Positions 50,873 to 58,348 of a stretch of 64,000 nt of DNA are shown in pieces (position 1 is the stretch's first letter; each line of letters opens with the position of its first letter). The notes under the pieces were generated by a model. The model was not told where the DNA came from, searched no databases, and was given only the letters and a program-made list of their open reading frames with translations. The DNA lies in contig NZ_CP151076.1 of NCBI RefSeq assembly GCF_038096165.1, positions 372,001-436,000 of the forward strand, written 5' to 3'. A program made the position numbers and the translations under genes. The stretch is from Pseudomonas sp. G.S.17. GTDB lineage: Bacteria > Pseudomonadota > Gammaproteobacteria > Pseudomonadales > Pseudomonadaceae.

Positions 50873-51301
50873 GGTCTGGAACGAAGTGCTGCCGATCCAT
50901 TCAATCGCCGCGTCTTCGTCTTCCTCGTAGAACATCGCCCGGTAGGTAATCAGCAGGCCCATCATGAAGTCGGTGGCTGGCTCTTCGTCTTCTTCGGCGA
51001 TGACCAGTTCCAGCACCGGGTATTGCAGGAACACCACGCACATCGCCAGCTGGCTGATGGTGTGCGCGGCTTTCATGGTCTGGAACAAATCGTCGAAGTC
51101 GGCGGGGTCGAAGCCGTTTTCTTCAATGTCTTTGAAGTCGAAGGTGCTCAGGTCGATTTCGACGTCATCGAATGGCTGGTTGACCAGCGGCGACGCGAAA
51201 ACCGGATGCACAACGTTTTGCGCCGGTTTGCTGGAGCGGTTCTGTTTTGCCTTGGCTTTCGCTCGTTGGGCGCGTTTGTGCTGTTTGTCTGGCGAGGCCA
51301 T
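50816..51301 (-). CDS. PA4642-like conserved Pseudomonas protein
   Basis: About 161 residues from ATG 51301 (AGGA upstream; a longer start at 51334 is open). A Lys/Arg-rich N-terminal tail (HKRAQRAKAKAKQNR) precedes an acidic helical domain with DLSTFDFKDIEENGFDPADFDDL. It resembles the Pseudomonas protein PA4642, of unknown function. Its last codons are duplicated at 48800-48860, so its 3' end served as the insertion point for the pyocin module. Confidence 0.8.
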   Translation of the reverse strand: MASPDKQHKRAQRAKAKAKQNRSSKPAQNVVHPVFASPLVNQPFDDVEIDLSTFDFKDIEENGFDPADFDDLFQTMKAAHTISQLAMCVVFLQYPVLELVIAEEDEEPATDFMMGLLITYRAMFYEEDEDAAIEWIGSTSFQTDYNEASRLLLKRNEKPAR

Positions 51302-51375
51302 GGGCTTGGGTCCTGTTGCGGTCGAAGGTTTCACAGGCCGCTATTGAAACGCAGACAGTTGGATTTACCAAGGCG

Positions 51376-52383
51376 CTATTTACCGACGCCTTCGCGATAT
51401 TGACCGGGCGACTGCCCCGTCCAGCGTCGGAATGCGCGGCTGAAGCTGCTGGTGTCGGCAAATCCAAGCAGATAGGCAACCTCGCTCAACGAATTGCGCG
51501 GATCGCTCAGATGCTGCAACGCCAGGTTTTGTCGCACCTCGTTGAGCAGCAGATCAAAGCGGCAACCTTCGTCGGCCAGATGCCGCTGCAAACTGCGCAG
51601 GCTGACATGCAAGGCCTGGGCAATGCGTTCAGCGGAGGGTTCGCCCTCGGGCAGCTGTGCTTCGATGATGGCGCGCACGCGACGTTCCCAGGTCAGCGGC
51701 TGGAGTTGCTCGAGGGTGCGGTTGAGCACGGTTTCGTTGTGCTGCGCCAGTTCCGGGTTGCCATCGTCCAGATGGCTGTCGAAATCGGCACAGTCGAACT
51801 CCAGCAGATTCTCCTCGGCGGCAAAGAATATCGGCGCCCGGAACACCTGGCGCCATGGCGTAGGGTCGGCCGGTTCCGGACGTTGCAGGTGCACCGCCAG
51901 CGGCGCGTAGGTTCTTCCCAGCCGGTTGCGGCAGGTGCGCACGTAAATGGCGGCAAACGCGTCCAGCGCTTCATGAGCTGGCGCTGGGCTATCGACCGGC
52001 ACGCGGAAACGAAACCGATAACGGTCTCCGGCGCGTTGCAGGTCCAGTTCGAGCGCATCGCTGACCACCGGGTGATAACGCACGATGCGCTCGAACACCT
52101 CGCGCAACGACCCGCTGGCTACCAGCGCATAACCCAGCGCATGGAAGGTGGTCGGGCTCACAAAACGGGAAACCCGCAAGCCAATGGCCGGATCGCCGCT
52201 GGCCTGGACCGCCAGCTGCCACAGGCGCGTGGTGTCGCTCACCAGATAGCGGGCGTTGGGATCGTCCATCAATTGCGGGTCCAGCCCTGCCTCCCGGCAC
52301 AGCGCAACGCTGTCCAGGCCCGAAGCATCGAGCTGCTTGCGCAAGGCGCGGGTCCAGCTGGCGAGGATGCTTGGTTCGTGCAT
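51376..52383 (-). CDS. AraC-family transcriptional regulator
   Basis: This 335-residue protein has the Arabinose_bd-type N-terminal domain (SVALCREAGLDPQLMDDPNARY, then GLRVSRFVSPTTFHALGYALVAS) found in OruR/ArgR-like regulators. The C-terminal AraC HTH runs from ERIAQALHVSLRSLQRHLADEG to EVAYLLGFADTSSFSRAFRRWTG. It is divergent from the desaturase gene with a gap of 100 bp, so it probably controls that gene in response to a lipid-like ligand. Such AraC-desaturase pairs are common in Pseudomonas. Confidence 0.92.
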   Translation of the reverse strand: MHEPSILASWTRALRKQLDASGLDSVALCREAGLDPQLMDDPNARYLVSDTTRLWQLAVQASGDPAIGLRVSRFVSPTTFHALGYALVASGSLREVFERIVRYHPVVSDALELDLQRAGDRYRFRFRVPVDSPAPAHEALDAFAAIYVRTCRNRLGRTYAPLAVHLQRPEPADPTPWRQVFRAPIFFAAEENLLEFDCADFDSHLDDGNPELAQHNETVLNRTLEQLQPLTWERRVRAIIEAQLPEGEPSAERIAQALHVSLRSLQRHLADEGCRFDLLLNEVRQNLALQHLSDPRNSLSEVAYLLGFADTSSFSRAFRRWTGQSPGQYREGVGK

Positions 52384-52483
52384 ACAGATTGGCGCTTCCG
52401 GTCAACAGGTTGGCGTCCAGGGGCGCGCGGTGTTCCGCAAGTCCGCGCACAGTGCTTTCACTTCATACCTAGAGGATGGAAGC

Positions 52484-53548
52484 ATGCATGACACTTCTGC
52501 AAGTCCCGCCAGACTGAATGCGCAGCAGCGATCGGCACATATTCGCGCCGTGGTGATGGAGCGCGGTGCAGAACTGCGGGCGCGCTATCCGACTCTCCGT
52601 TATCAGGACGCAATTGGCGTCGGCATCCTGTTGTTCGCCCTGACGGGGATGATCGTCAGCGCCGCTTTGTATATCGGCGGCTATGTGGCCTGGTGGGTGT
52701 GTCTGTTGTTCAACGGGTTTTTCGCGTCCCTGACCCACGAACTTGAACACGACTTGATCCACAGCATGTATTTCCGCAAGCGACGCATCCCGCACAACCT
52801 GATGCTGGCGCTCGTCTGGCTCGCACGCCCCAGCACCATCAATCCGTGGATTCGTCGACATCTGCACCTTAACCACCACAAGGTTTCCGGCACCGAGGCC
52901 GATATGGAAGAGCGCGCCATCACCAACGGCGAACCCTGGGGCCTGGCGCGGCTGCTGATGGTCGGCGACAACGTGATGACCGCGCTGATCCGCATGCTGC
53001 GAGCGAAAACCCCGGCGCACAAACTCAGCATTCTCAAGCGCACCCTCAAGGTCTATTTCCCGCTGGCCTTGCTCAACTGGGGTTGCTGGTACGTGTTTCT
53101 GGGCTTCCACGCAGCCAACGGCGTTGCCAGCTTGCTGGGCTCACCGATTGTCTGGTCGGCGAACACAATGGCGGTCATGCAGGTGATCGACATCGCGGTG
53201 GTGGTGCTGGTCGGCCCCAATGTCCTGCGCACGTTCTGCCTGCACTTCGTCAGCTCGAACATGCACTACTACGGCGACGTCGAACCCGGCAACGTGCTGC
53301 AGCAGACCCAGGTCATGAACCCGTGGTGGATGTGGCCGATGCAAGCGTTCTGCTTCAACTTCGGCAGCACCCATGGCATTCACCACTTCGTGGTCAAGGA
53401 GCCGTTCTACATCCGCCAGATGACCAGCCCGGTGGCACACAAAGTCATGGCCGAAATGGGCGTGCGCTTCAACGACTTCGGCACGTTTGCCAGGGCGAAT
53501 CGATTTGAGCGGGAAGAGGTGCGGGTTCAGGAAGAGGTGCGGGTTTGA
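52484..53548 (+). CDS. Membrane fatty acid desaturase/hydroxylase
   Basis: From ATG 52484 (GAGGATGGAAGC upstream), 354 residues. Three His boxes form the di-iron centre: HELEHDLIH (about 85), HLHLNHH (about 126) and HGIHHF (about 303). Hydrophobic segments lie at about 45-85, 190-210 and 230-255. This is the integral-membrane FA_desaturase fold, which inserts double bonds or hydroxyl groups into acyl chains. The end has a direct repeat (EEVRVQEEVRV). Confidence 0.88.
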   Translation: MHDTSASPARLNAQQRSAHIRAVVMERGAELRARYPTLRYQDAIGVGILLFALTGMIVSAALYIGGYVAWWVCLLFNGFFASLTHELEHDLIHSMYFRKRRIPHNLMLALVWLARPSTINPWIRRHLHLNHHKVSGTEADMEERAITNGEPWGLARLLMVGDNVMTALIRMLRAKTPAHKLSILKRTLKVYFPLALLNWGCWYVFLGFHAANGVASLLGSPIVWSANTMAVMQVIDIAVVVLVGPNVLRTFCLHFVSSNMHYYGDVEPGNVLQQTQVMNPWWMWPMQAFCFNFGSTHGIHHFVVKEPFYIRQMTSPVAHKVMAEMGVRFNDFGTFARANRFEREEVRVQEEVRV

Positions 53549-53578
53549 CAGGGGGGGGCAGCGGACGTGCGGACTCCG

Positions 53579-53599
53579 GTAGGACCGGACTTGTCCGGG
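53579..53599. repeat. REP-type element
   Basis: GTAGGACCGGACTTGTCCGGG carries the GTAGGA head and a CCGGAC/GTCCGG palindrome, related to the REPIN arms at 44856. Confidence 0.6.
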
Positions 53600-53656
53600 A
53601 AGGCGTCCGTTCAGGCACTGGAGGTAGGGCAGGTGGATTGAGGTTGGCTGGCCTGG

Positions 53657-53691
53657 CATGGTGTTTCCTCCGTATAGAGAGGAAAGCGTAG
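53657..53691 (-). repeat. Leader repeat, copy 2, without its gene
   Basis: This matches the leader of the 80-residue gene at 40041-40075 in 30 of 35 positions, including the CAT start complement and the CTTTCC/GGAAA pairing. What follows on the minus strand does not resemble that protein. It is probably a scar of an earlier insertion or a recurrent leader of tRNA-linked genes. Confidence 0.6.
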
Positions 53692-53733
53692 GGCATGGGC
53701 ATGAGCCAGGAACGCAGGCTGACGAATTGCAGG

Positions 53734-53766
53734 CAAAGAAAAGCCCGCGATGGGGATCAGCGGGCT
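53734..53766 (-). terminator. Terminator hairpin on the minus strand
   Basis: Minus-strand AGCCCGC-(11)-GCGGGCTTTTCTTTG. No obvious minus-strand gene is associated. The open frame on the plus strand over 53750-53983 is mostly made of these hairpins and is not accepted as a gene. Confidence 0.55.
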
Positions 53767-53935
53767 CAAGGTGTTGAAGGAGCTGAATAGACCATACGGG
53801 TCGAGACGTGAAAAGCTCGTGAACGACCGGAATGAAAAAGCCGGGCGTCTGGCCGGGCTAGTCGCCTCCAAAACGTTCGTGACCTGGTCCATCCTATCCA
53901 CAACCCGCAAGGGAGCGGTAGGAATCGCACACAAC

Positions 53936-53962
53936 AAAAAACCCGCACAAGGCGGGTTTTTT
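53936..53962. terminator. Bidirectional terminator at the end of host DNA
   Basis: AAAAAACCCGC-ACAAG-GCGGGTTTTTT, a strong hairpin with A and T runs on each side, 40 bp before the island's left repeat. It would originally have terminated tRNA-Phe transcription, because the island was inserted between the tRNA and this sequence. Confidence 0.7.
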
Positions 53963-54003
53963 GGGTTTCAGATGATTGTGTAGCACCACCTGAATCTAAT
54001 TAG

Positions 54004-54036
54004 TGGTGCCCAGAGACGGAATCGAACCGCCGACAC
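54004..54036 (-). repeat. Left attachment repeat of the tRNA-Phe island
   Basis: This is 33 bp identical to 60202-60234 (last 33 nt of tRNA-Phe, including the CCA complement). Sequence diverges immediately on both sides. It is a tRNA remnant, not a functional tRNA. Confidence 0.95.
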
Positions 54037-54449
54037 TGCCTGGGAAACTGTAAGCCCGCATAGACTGGACCTCCGAAGAGGTTCTTCAGGCTGTAGTGTA
54101 CTCGCAATGTGTACTCAGAGTATAGATGTAAGCTGGAGTTGAACGACGATATGAATACTTAGAGTCGGAGCTTGGAAGAGTGGAAATGGCATTGTTAAAA
54201 ATGAATGTCTGTCGCCAATAGGGGATCTGGTAGATCACAGGCTCTTCAGATTCGGAGTGGTGGAAGGGATCCCCTACTATATGAAGGGGTCTGACATGAG
54301 AAGCCAGGGAGGTCTATAGATGTCAGTTAACGGTTACGTTAGCGATACCGAACGGAAAGCTTCACCCGTAATGAGGCTCGGGTTGAAGATGCGAAAAGAG
54401 CCGAATGTGAGCTTGTAGGAAAGCTCGTATATGACCGGATTTGATTTAT
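54037..54449. other. Island left end: arm-type repeat and possible small ORF
   Basis: No standard gene is present in about 410 bp. At 54096-54118 lies GTGTACTCGCAATGTGTACTCAG, which matches 60108-60130 in 21 of 23 positions; both copies are presumably integrase arm sites. At 54320-54418 a 32-codon frame starts with ATG behind AGGGAGGT and encodes MSVNGYVSDTERKASPVM and onwards. The stretch around 54220-54310 (ending in CATGAGAAGCCAGGGAGG) has several short inverted repeats and may be a structured RNA. Confidence 0.45.
54320..54418 (+). CDS. Possible 32-residue peptide, low confidence
   Basis: ATG with a good AGGGAGGT ribosome-binding site 5 bases upstream, ending at TAG 54418. The peptide is basic (TERKASPVMRLGLKMRKEP). 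It faces the convergent Ymh gene. No family is recognised. Its main support is the strong ribosome-binding site. Confidence 0.3.
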   Translation: MSVNGYVSDTERKASPVMRLGLKMRKEPNVSL

Positions 54450-54932
54450 CTACCAAACGAAGCTGCTCTGCTCTAACCGACGAAGTAGTAAAGACGCCAG
54501 CGCCAGGTGGTCGAGGCAGACATCCGGGTCATCACTCATATCAGTATCATGCCCTCTTGGATTTCTTATTGCCATAATCGAGCCGGAGAAGAGAAAGCTA
54601 TAACCCTTTTGTTCGTCAATATCGCTCGTTGATGTTAAGTTGGTGAGCTTTATGAGGGGGTTGTTTTCGTTAAATGCCCTCATCATCAGCTTATAGCCTG
54701 ATTCGTTTATCTTTGCTATTTTCTGTATTACTTTGTCTACATATTTAAATGCCTCGAAAGTTGCTTCGGCGCAATGGCCGTTATCGAAGAGCTTTCGCAC
54801 TTTTTGAGGAAGCTTTTGGTGTACATTTCTTTGATCAAAAGGGTGCAGGTTAATACTTTCGACACTCTCTCCAGAGTCAAACAACTTTGCCCTGCGAACA
54901 ATTAACTCAAAGGCTTCAAGCGACGTTTCCAT
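54450..54932 (-). CDS. TIGR02391 (Ymh) family protein
   Basis: This 160-residue protein has LHPFDQRNVHQKLPQKVRKLFDNGHCAEATFEAFKYVDKVIQK and a second block GYSFLFSGSIMAIRNPRGHDTDM, the two signatures of TIGR02391/Hypoth_Ymh. The RNPRGH motif near the C-terminus recalls HEPN-type nucleases, in which R-x4-6-H is catalytic (here RNPRGH, Arg-x4-His). It overlaps the upstream DUF5343 gene by 17 bp and both are AT-rich compared with the host. A toxin-like ribonuclease role in phage defence is an inference. Confidence 0.8.
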   Translation of the reverse strand: METSLEAFELIVRRAKLFDSGESVESINLHPFDQRNVHQKLPQKVRKLFDNGHCAEATFEAFKYVDKVIQKIAKINESGYKLMMRAFNENNPLIKLTNLTSTSDIDEQKGYSFLFSGSIMAIRNPRGHDTDMSDDPDVCLDHLALASLLLRRLEQSSFVW

Positions 54933-55641
54933 TCAGTAGATTCTCTCGAATGCTTTTGAAAATACGGTCATACGTCTCTTGATCCCCGCCCGCTGGAAGG
55001 TTGATCTCAACTCTGACAGTCAGCGCCATTCCCCCATTAGAGCTTGCATTAACGGGTGGTGAAATGCTTGTTGGGGTGACAGCAATTGAGGCAGATGATT
55101 GAACATCGTCCTGCTGAGGGGCAATGGGTCGAGATGCAGCAGCCTTGCTACGTGGTGGTTTAGTACCAGTTTTTTCGCTTCTCTGGACCTTTGGAGCGGG
55201 GGGCTTCGCGCCATCAATCTTGCCGCTCAGTGTGCCAAATGACTGAAAGGTAGAGGCTTGCCGTTTGCCTACAATTTCACTTGTGCCGTCGGTGTGCCTG
55301 AAATAACCGATTAATTTTGCACTTGGTAATGCCCAAGCGTTTTCGCCATGTAAAGTAAAAAGGTCGTCATACGCTGCCTTCACTATCTCGCTGAAGCCTG
55401 CTTGAAAGTCCTCGTCATCGTGTTGGCTAAATACGGCCCCTACGGCGGGCCCCTTTTTTCCTTCAGAATCCAATATGCCGAGGAAGCGAAGTGAATTTAT
55501 TATGTATGTTTCGTTGTTTGGTGCGATCCCAAGTTTTTTCATAGTGTCGGCACCGAATGATGCCGGGAATGACCGCCGAAGTTGTGCAATGGTTTGGGAA
55601 AGCCCAGCGCTGCTTGTCACATAAGGATGTTTGACGGCCAC
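54916..55641 (-). CDS. DUF5343 domain protein
   Basis: This 241-residue protein begins MAVKHPYVTSSAGLSQTIAQLRRSFPASFG, followed by KLGIAPNNETYIINSLRFLGILDSEGK and AYDDLFTLHG, which is the DUF5343 pattern (winged-helix-like). Residues about 145-205 are a low-complexity linker rich in Lys, Pro and Ser, followed by a short C-terminal domain (LTVRVEINLPAGGDQETYDRIFKSIRENLL) that resembles the tail of some DNA-sensing regulators. Coupled to the Ymh gene, it could be the sensor or partner of that effector. Confidence 0.8.
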   Translation of the reverse strand: MAVKHPYVTSSAGLSQTIAQLRRSFPASFGADTMKKLGIAPNNETYIINSLRFLGILDSEGKKGPAVGAVFSQHDDEDFQAGFSEIVKAAYDDLFTLHGENAWALPSAKLIGYFRHTDGTSEIVGKRQASTFQSFGTLSGKIDGAKPPAPKVQRSEKTGTKPPRSKAAASRPIAPQQDDVQSSASIAVTPTSISPPVNASSNGGMALTVRVEINLPAGGDQETYDRIFKSIRENLLNGNVA

Positions 55642-55970
55642 AGATGTATCCCTCTCTACGTCGCTTTTTGAATCTTCCTGATCAGTAATACCATAACAGA
55701 ATTAATTTTTGGCGCAAAATTTCGAGCTCCCTGGGCCAATTGACTTATGTCTTGGTTCCCCCCTCGGGTCCGGCGGCCCCCCCCCTGAAGCATGACCGAA
55801 AGTTGACCTCTGGACGAGTTCCCAGGGGAGCATGTGTTATTCATAGAGGGTCAAAACGTACACCTTGTGAGCCATGCCAGCGCGTAGGGGTCAAGGGTGG
55901 CTCATTGCTGTTGAATTTATTTGAGCCACTCGGTAGACTGTGAGCCATACGTTTTGAGCCAGGGGGTGTT
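55642..55970. other. Divergent promoter region of the island
   Basis: About 330 bp between the minus-strand DUF5343 gene and the plus-strand recombinase gene. It should contain both promoters. Runs of CCCCC and GGGGG near 55755-55785 and a T-rich segment near 55700 are the only visible features. No gene is convincing. Confidence 0.6.
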
Positions 55971-56585
55971 ATGTCTGAAACAATCGCCTATCTCCGGGTC
56001 AGCTCTGGGGATCAAACAACGAGTACCCAGCGGGCGGCCATTGAGCAGCGCTTCAAGGTGGATCGCTGGTTTGCTGACGAGGCGACCTCAGGGGTCATCA
56101 AAGCCAGTGCCAGGAAGGGCATGGGTGAGTTACTGAGCTACGCCCGTCAGGGGGACACTATCGTGGTCTACGCGATTGACCGATTGGGCCGCGACACAAT
56201 CGATGTGCTGGAAACGGTAACGGCTCTTAAGGATAAGGGCGCAGCAGTTGTTTCGCTGCGTGAAGGCTTCGATATGAGCACACCAATGGGGGAGATGATG
56301 CTCACTATGCTTGCCGCTATGGCCAAGCTTGAGCGTGTAAATATCAAAGACCGGCAGATGGCTGGCATTCAGCGTGCTAAGGCCGAAGGTAAAAACCTGG
56401 GGCGAGAAAAGGTTATTGATGACCTGCAAGTAGTCCGGTGGCGTGAGAAGAACAACGCGAGCATCAGTGCCACAGCAGAGCACTTCGGAATCTCGCCTGC
56501 GTCCGTTAAGCGCGCCCGTCGCGTAGCTGTCACGCCGCCACAGCCTCAAAAGGTGGTTGACTCGCTGGGCGAACGCGATGCGTAG
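55971..56585 (+). CDS. Serine recombinase (resolvase/invertase family)
   Basis: This 204-residue protein has the catalytic domain starting TIAYLRVSSGDQTTSTQRAA (nucleophile Ser in RVSS), then DRLGRDTIDVLETVTAL and FDMSTPMGEMMLTMLAAMAKLER, followed by the E-helix and a C-terminal HTH (ISATAEHFGISPASVKRARR). Size and layout are those of small resolvases. It may control or rearrange the island or its expression. Confidence 0.92.
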   Translation: MSETIAYLRVSSGDQTTSTQRAAIEQRFKVDRWFADEATSGVIKASARKGMGELLSYARQGDTIVVYAIDRLGRDTIDVLETVTALKDKGAAVVSLREGFDMSTPMGEMMLTMLAAMAKLERVNIKDRQMAGIQRAKAEGKNLGREKVIDDLQVVRWREKNNASISATAEHFGISPASVKRARRVAVTPPQPQKVVDSLGERDA

Positions 56586-56610
56586 GTTGCAAGCAGGAGA
56601 GACCCTAAGC

Positions 56611-57393
56611 ATGCCTGTCGAGTGTCCTCTCAGTCAGCCATGGATGTATCAGCGTTCGGGCATTTATTACCTCAGGGTCCGTCCCAAGGGGGGATCGAAG
56701 GAATCTGTTACCGTCTCCCTCCAAACCTCAGACAAGCAGATTGCCGAAGCTGCCAGTAAGTTGTTGATGTCCTCCCTGTACGACTTCCAGCATGACAATC
56801 CTGCTGCCGAATGGCGGGATCTTGCTGCGCATCTGAAGAGTGCTTCTAAGGCTGTTTCTCCGTTGTCTGAAGGGGAATATCTCGATGCTGGGCCCAAGGT
56901 ATATGCAGAGGTCCTGTCTGAGCTTCAGCAAGCTGTGGCGGCCCGTAAGAGGAGTAAGGCAGCGGCTCTGAGAGACTCTTTTGCCAGGCGGGGGGTGTCT
57001 AACCCTATCGGCAAGTTTACCTGTCCGCACTGCCTTGAAGACGATTGCGATGTTGAGTATGTGAAGCCGTCTCTTAAGTTTCCAAGCGGATGCAGTGGAG
57101 TCAGTGAGGCGGACATTGATGCGGGACGTTGCTTTCAGTGTGGCGGCGTATCTTACTGGATTGTCGTCGACTCCAATGCTGCGCCAGACCGGGCTGACCT
57201 GAAGAGAAGGCTCTTATTTCCTCTTGTTACAGATGCAGGGTCTCGTCTGTTTACCAGGTTCATAGCAGACGGTATTCGGGGAAATCCCCAAGCCTTGGAC
57301 AACTTCATTGAGAACATCAAAAAAGGTATCCCTTTGGAAGAGTTCGCTAAAAGGGCCGAGCTCAGGGCCAAACATGACAAGGGAGCATCGTAG
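56611..57393 (+). CDS. Integrase-N-domain protein with zinc ribbon, no catalytic domain
   Basis: From ATG 56611 (CAGGAG upstream), 260 residues. Residues 8-75 (WMYQRSGIYYLRVRPKGGSK, then VSLQTSDKQIAEAASKLLMSSL) look like the DUF6538-type N-terminal domain of the 585-residue integrase, which shares the phrase RSGIYYIRRR. No Arg-His-Tyr catalytic domain follows. Instead there is a ribbon with CPHC (about 140), a further Cys at about 150 and CFQCGG (about 178). It could compete with the integrase at arm sites or act as a regulator. A start at 56557 is open and overlaps the recombinase gene. Confidence 0.7.
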   Translation: MPVECPLSQPWMYQRSGIYYLRVRPKGGSKESVTVSLQTSDKQIAEAASKLLMSSLYDFQHDNPAAEWRDLAAHLKSASKAVSPLSEGEYLDAGPKVYAEVLSELQQAVAARKRSKAAALRDSFARRGVSNPIGKFTCPHCLEDDCDVEYVKPSLKFPSGCSGVSEADIDAGRCFQCGGVSYWIVVDSNAAPDRADLKRRLLFPLVTDAGSRLFTRFIADGIRGNPQALDNFIENIKKGIPLEEFAKRAELRAKHDKGAS

Positions 57394-57476
57394 GGTTGCG
57401 CTTCGAGCCGAGCTCGTAGGCTCCAGACTGGAGGCAAAAGTCCTCACTCATAGATAAACAACTATGAGGACTCTCC

Positions 57477-58214
57477 ATGGAAACTCCCGCTGTTTCTTCG
57501 CAGCAGATTGTTCAAACTGAAGAAGCTATCGAGCTAAGTGCCGTCCGACTACTTGAGCAGGGACAAAGTATACGAGCTGTAGCCGAGTCTACTGGCCTCT
57601 CTCGCAGACAAGTCACGAAGTTGAAAGCGAAGTTAAACAAAGAGGACTGTGGTCCTTTTGGTGAGGTAGACCATCCGTTCATTTCCCAGCAGCAGGCTGT
57701 GGCTAAGACCCTGGCGTTGAGTGTTCGCCCTGAGGGAGTAAAGCGCTCGGAGCTCTGGGCTATTCTCAAAGCTCGTTTTGGGTTGGTGAAGAATGAGCTC
57801 ACGGGAGCCTTCGAGCTGGGAATGACCAAGCATCAGTACCGGTACCTCAAAGAATCCGTGCGGGCCGCTGGGCAGGCTGAAGTTACCCCTTTGTTTGTTC
57901 CTGAGTGGATGCCTCGACATGATGCGCTTGAGGCTAACCGTGAGTTGCTCAGAGCTGCATCCGATCTTCAGGACGTGATGACCGAGAAAGTACTTGAATT
58001 TTGCAGTCGTTTTCCTGGGACATCCTTCAAGTGGGTCTTTCAGGAGTTGCTCAACTTGGCTGCTCCTGGTGTTTATCCCGGCTCAGTCGAGGCCCTGTGT
58101 GAGCGGAACTTGGAGGTTGCCGAGGAGTTAAGTCGGAGGGTTGGTCGCAGGGTGGTCCAGGAGGTCAAGCCTGTGTTCACTTCAGATGCTGAACTGGAGG
58201 CTCTCTGCGTTTGA
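57477..58214 (+). CDS. HTH protein of the island, unrecognised (245 aa)
   Basis: Residues about 18-50 form a helix-turn-helix (AVRLLEQGQSIRAVAESTGLSRRQVTKLKAKL), as in resolvase-type C-terminal domains, and the rest is helical without known motifs. The 83-bp gap before it contains a near-palindrome (AGTCCTCACTCATAG...CTATGAGGACT) that overlaps the ribosome-binding site and could be an autoregulatory operator. The gene lies between the zinc-ribbon protein and the convergent integrase. Confidence 0.7.
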   Translation: METPAVSSQQIVQTEEAIELSAVRLLEQGQSIRAVAESTGLSRRQVTKLKAKLNKEDCGPFGEVDHPFISQQQAVAKTLALSVRPEGVKRSELWAILKARFGLVKNELTGAFELGMTKHQYRYLKESVRAAGQAEVTPLFVPEWMPRHDALEANRELLRAASDLQDVMTEKVLEFCSRFPGTSFKWVFQELLNLAAPGVYPGSVEALCERNLEVAEELSRRVGRRVVQEVKPVFTSDAELEALCV

Positions 58215-58348
58215 CCTTAAGTGGGCCACTCAATATCTCTGTGGGGAAAAGCGGGCCACCGTGTCCGCATCCCTTGATGTCCAGGAGGGAGGCTTCCTGT
58301 GCCCAGGTGGACCTCCTTCGGACGCGCATACGGTTGGCTCGCTTGAGC

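Noticed and set aside
53750..53983. Open reading frame of 77 codons
   Set aside because: It runs over two strong terminator hairpins and has no ribosome-binding site; the protein is compositionally odd.
54004..54080. Second functional tRNA
   Set aside because: Only the last 33 nt of tRNA-Phe are present; there is no anticodon arm, so it is an attachment repeat.
54037..54449. Retron or group II intron RNA
   Set aside because: No reverse transcriptase gene is near and no diagnostic domain could be recognised; only short inverted repeats are visible.
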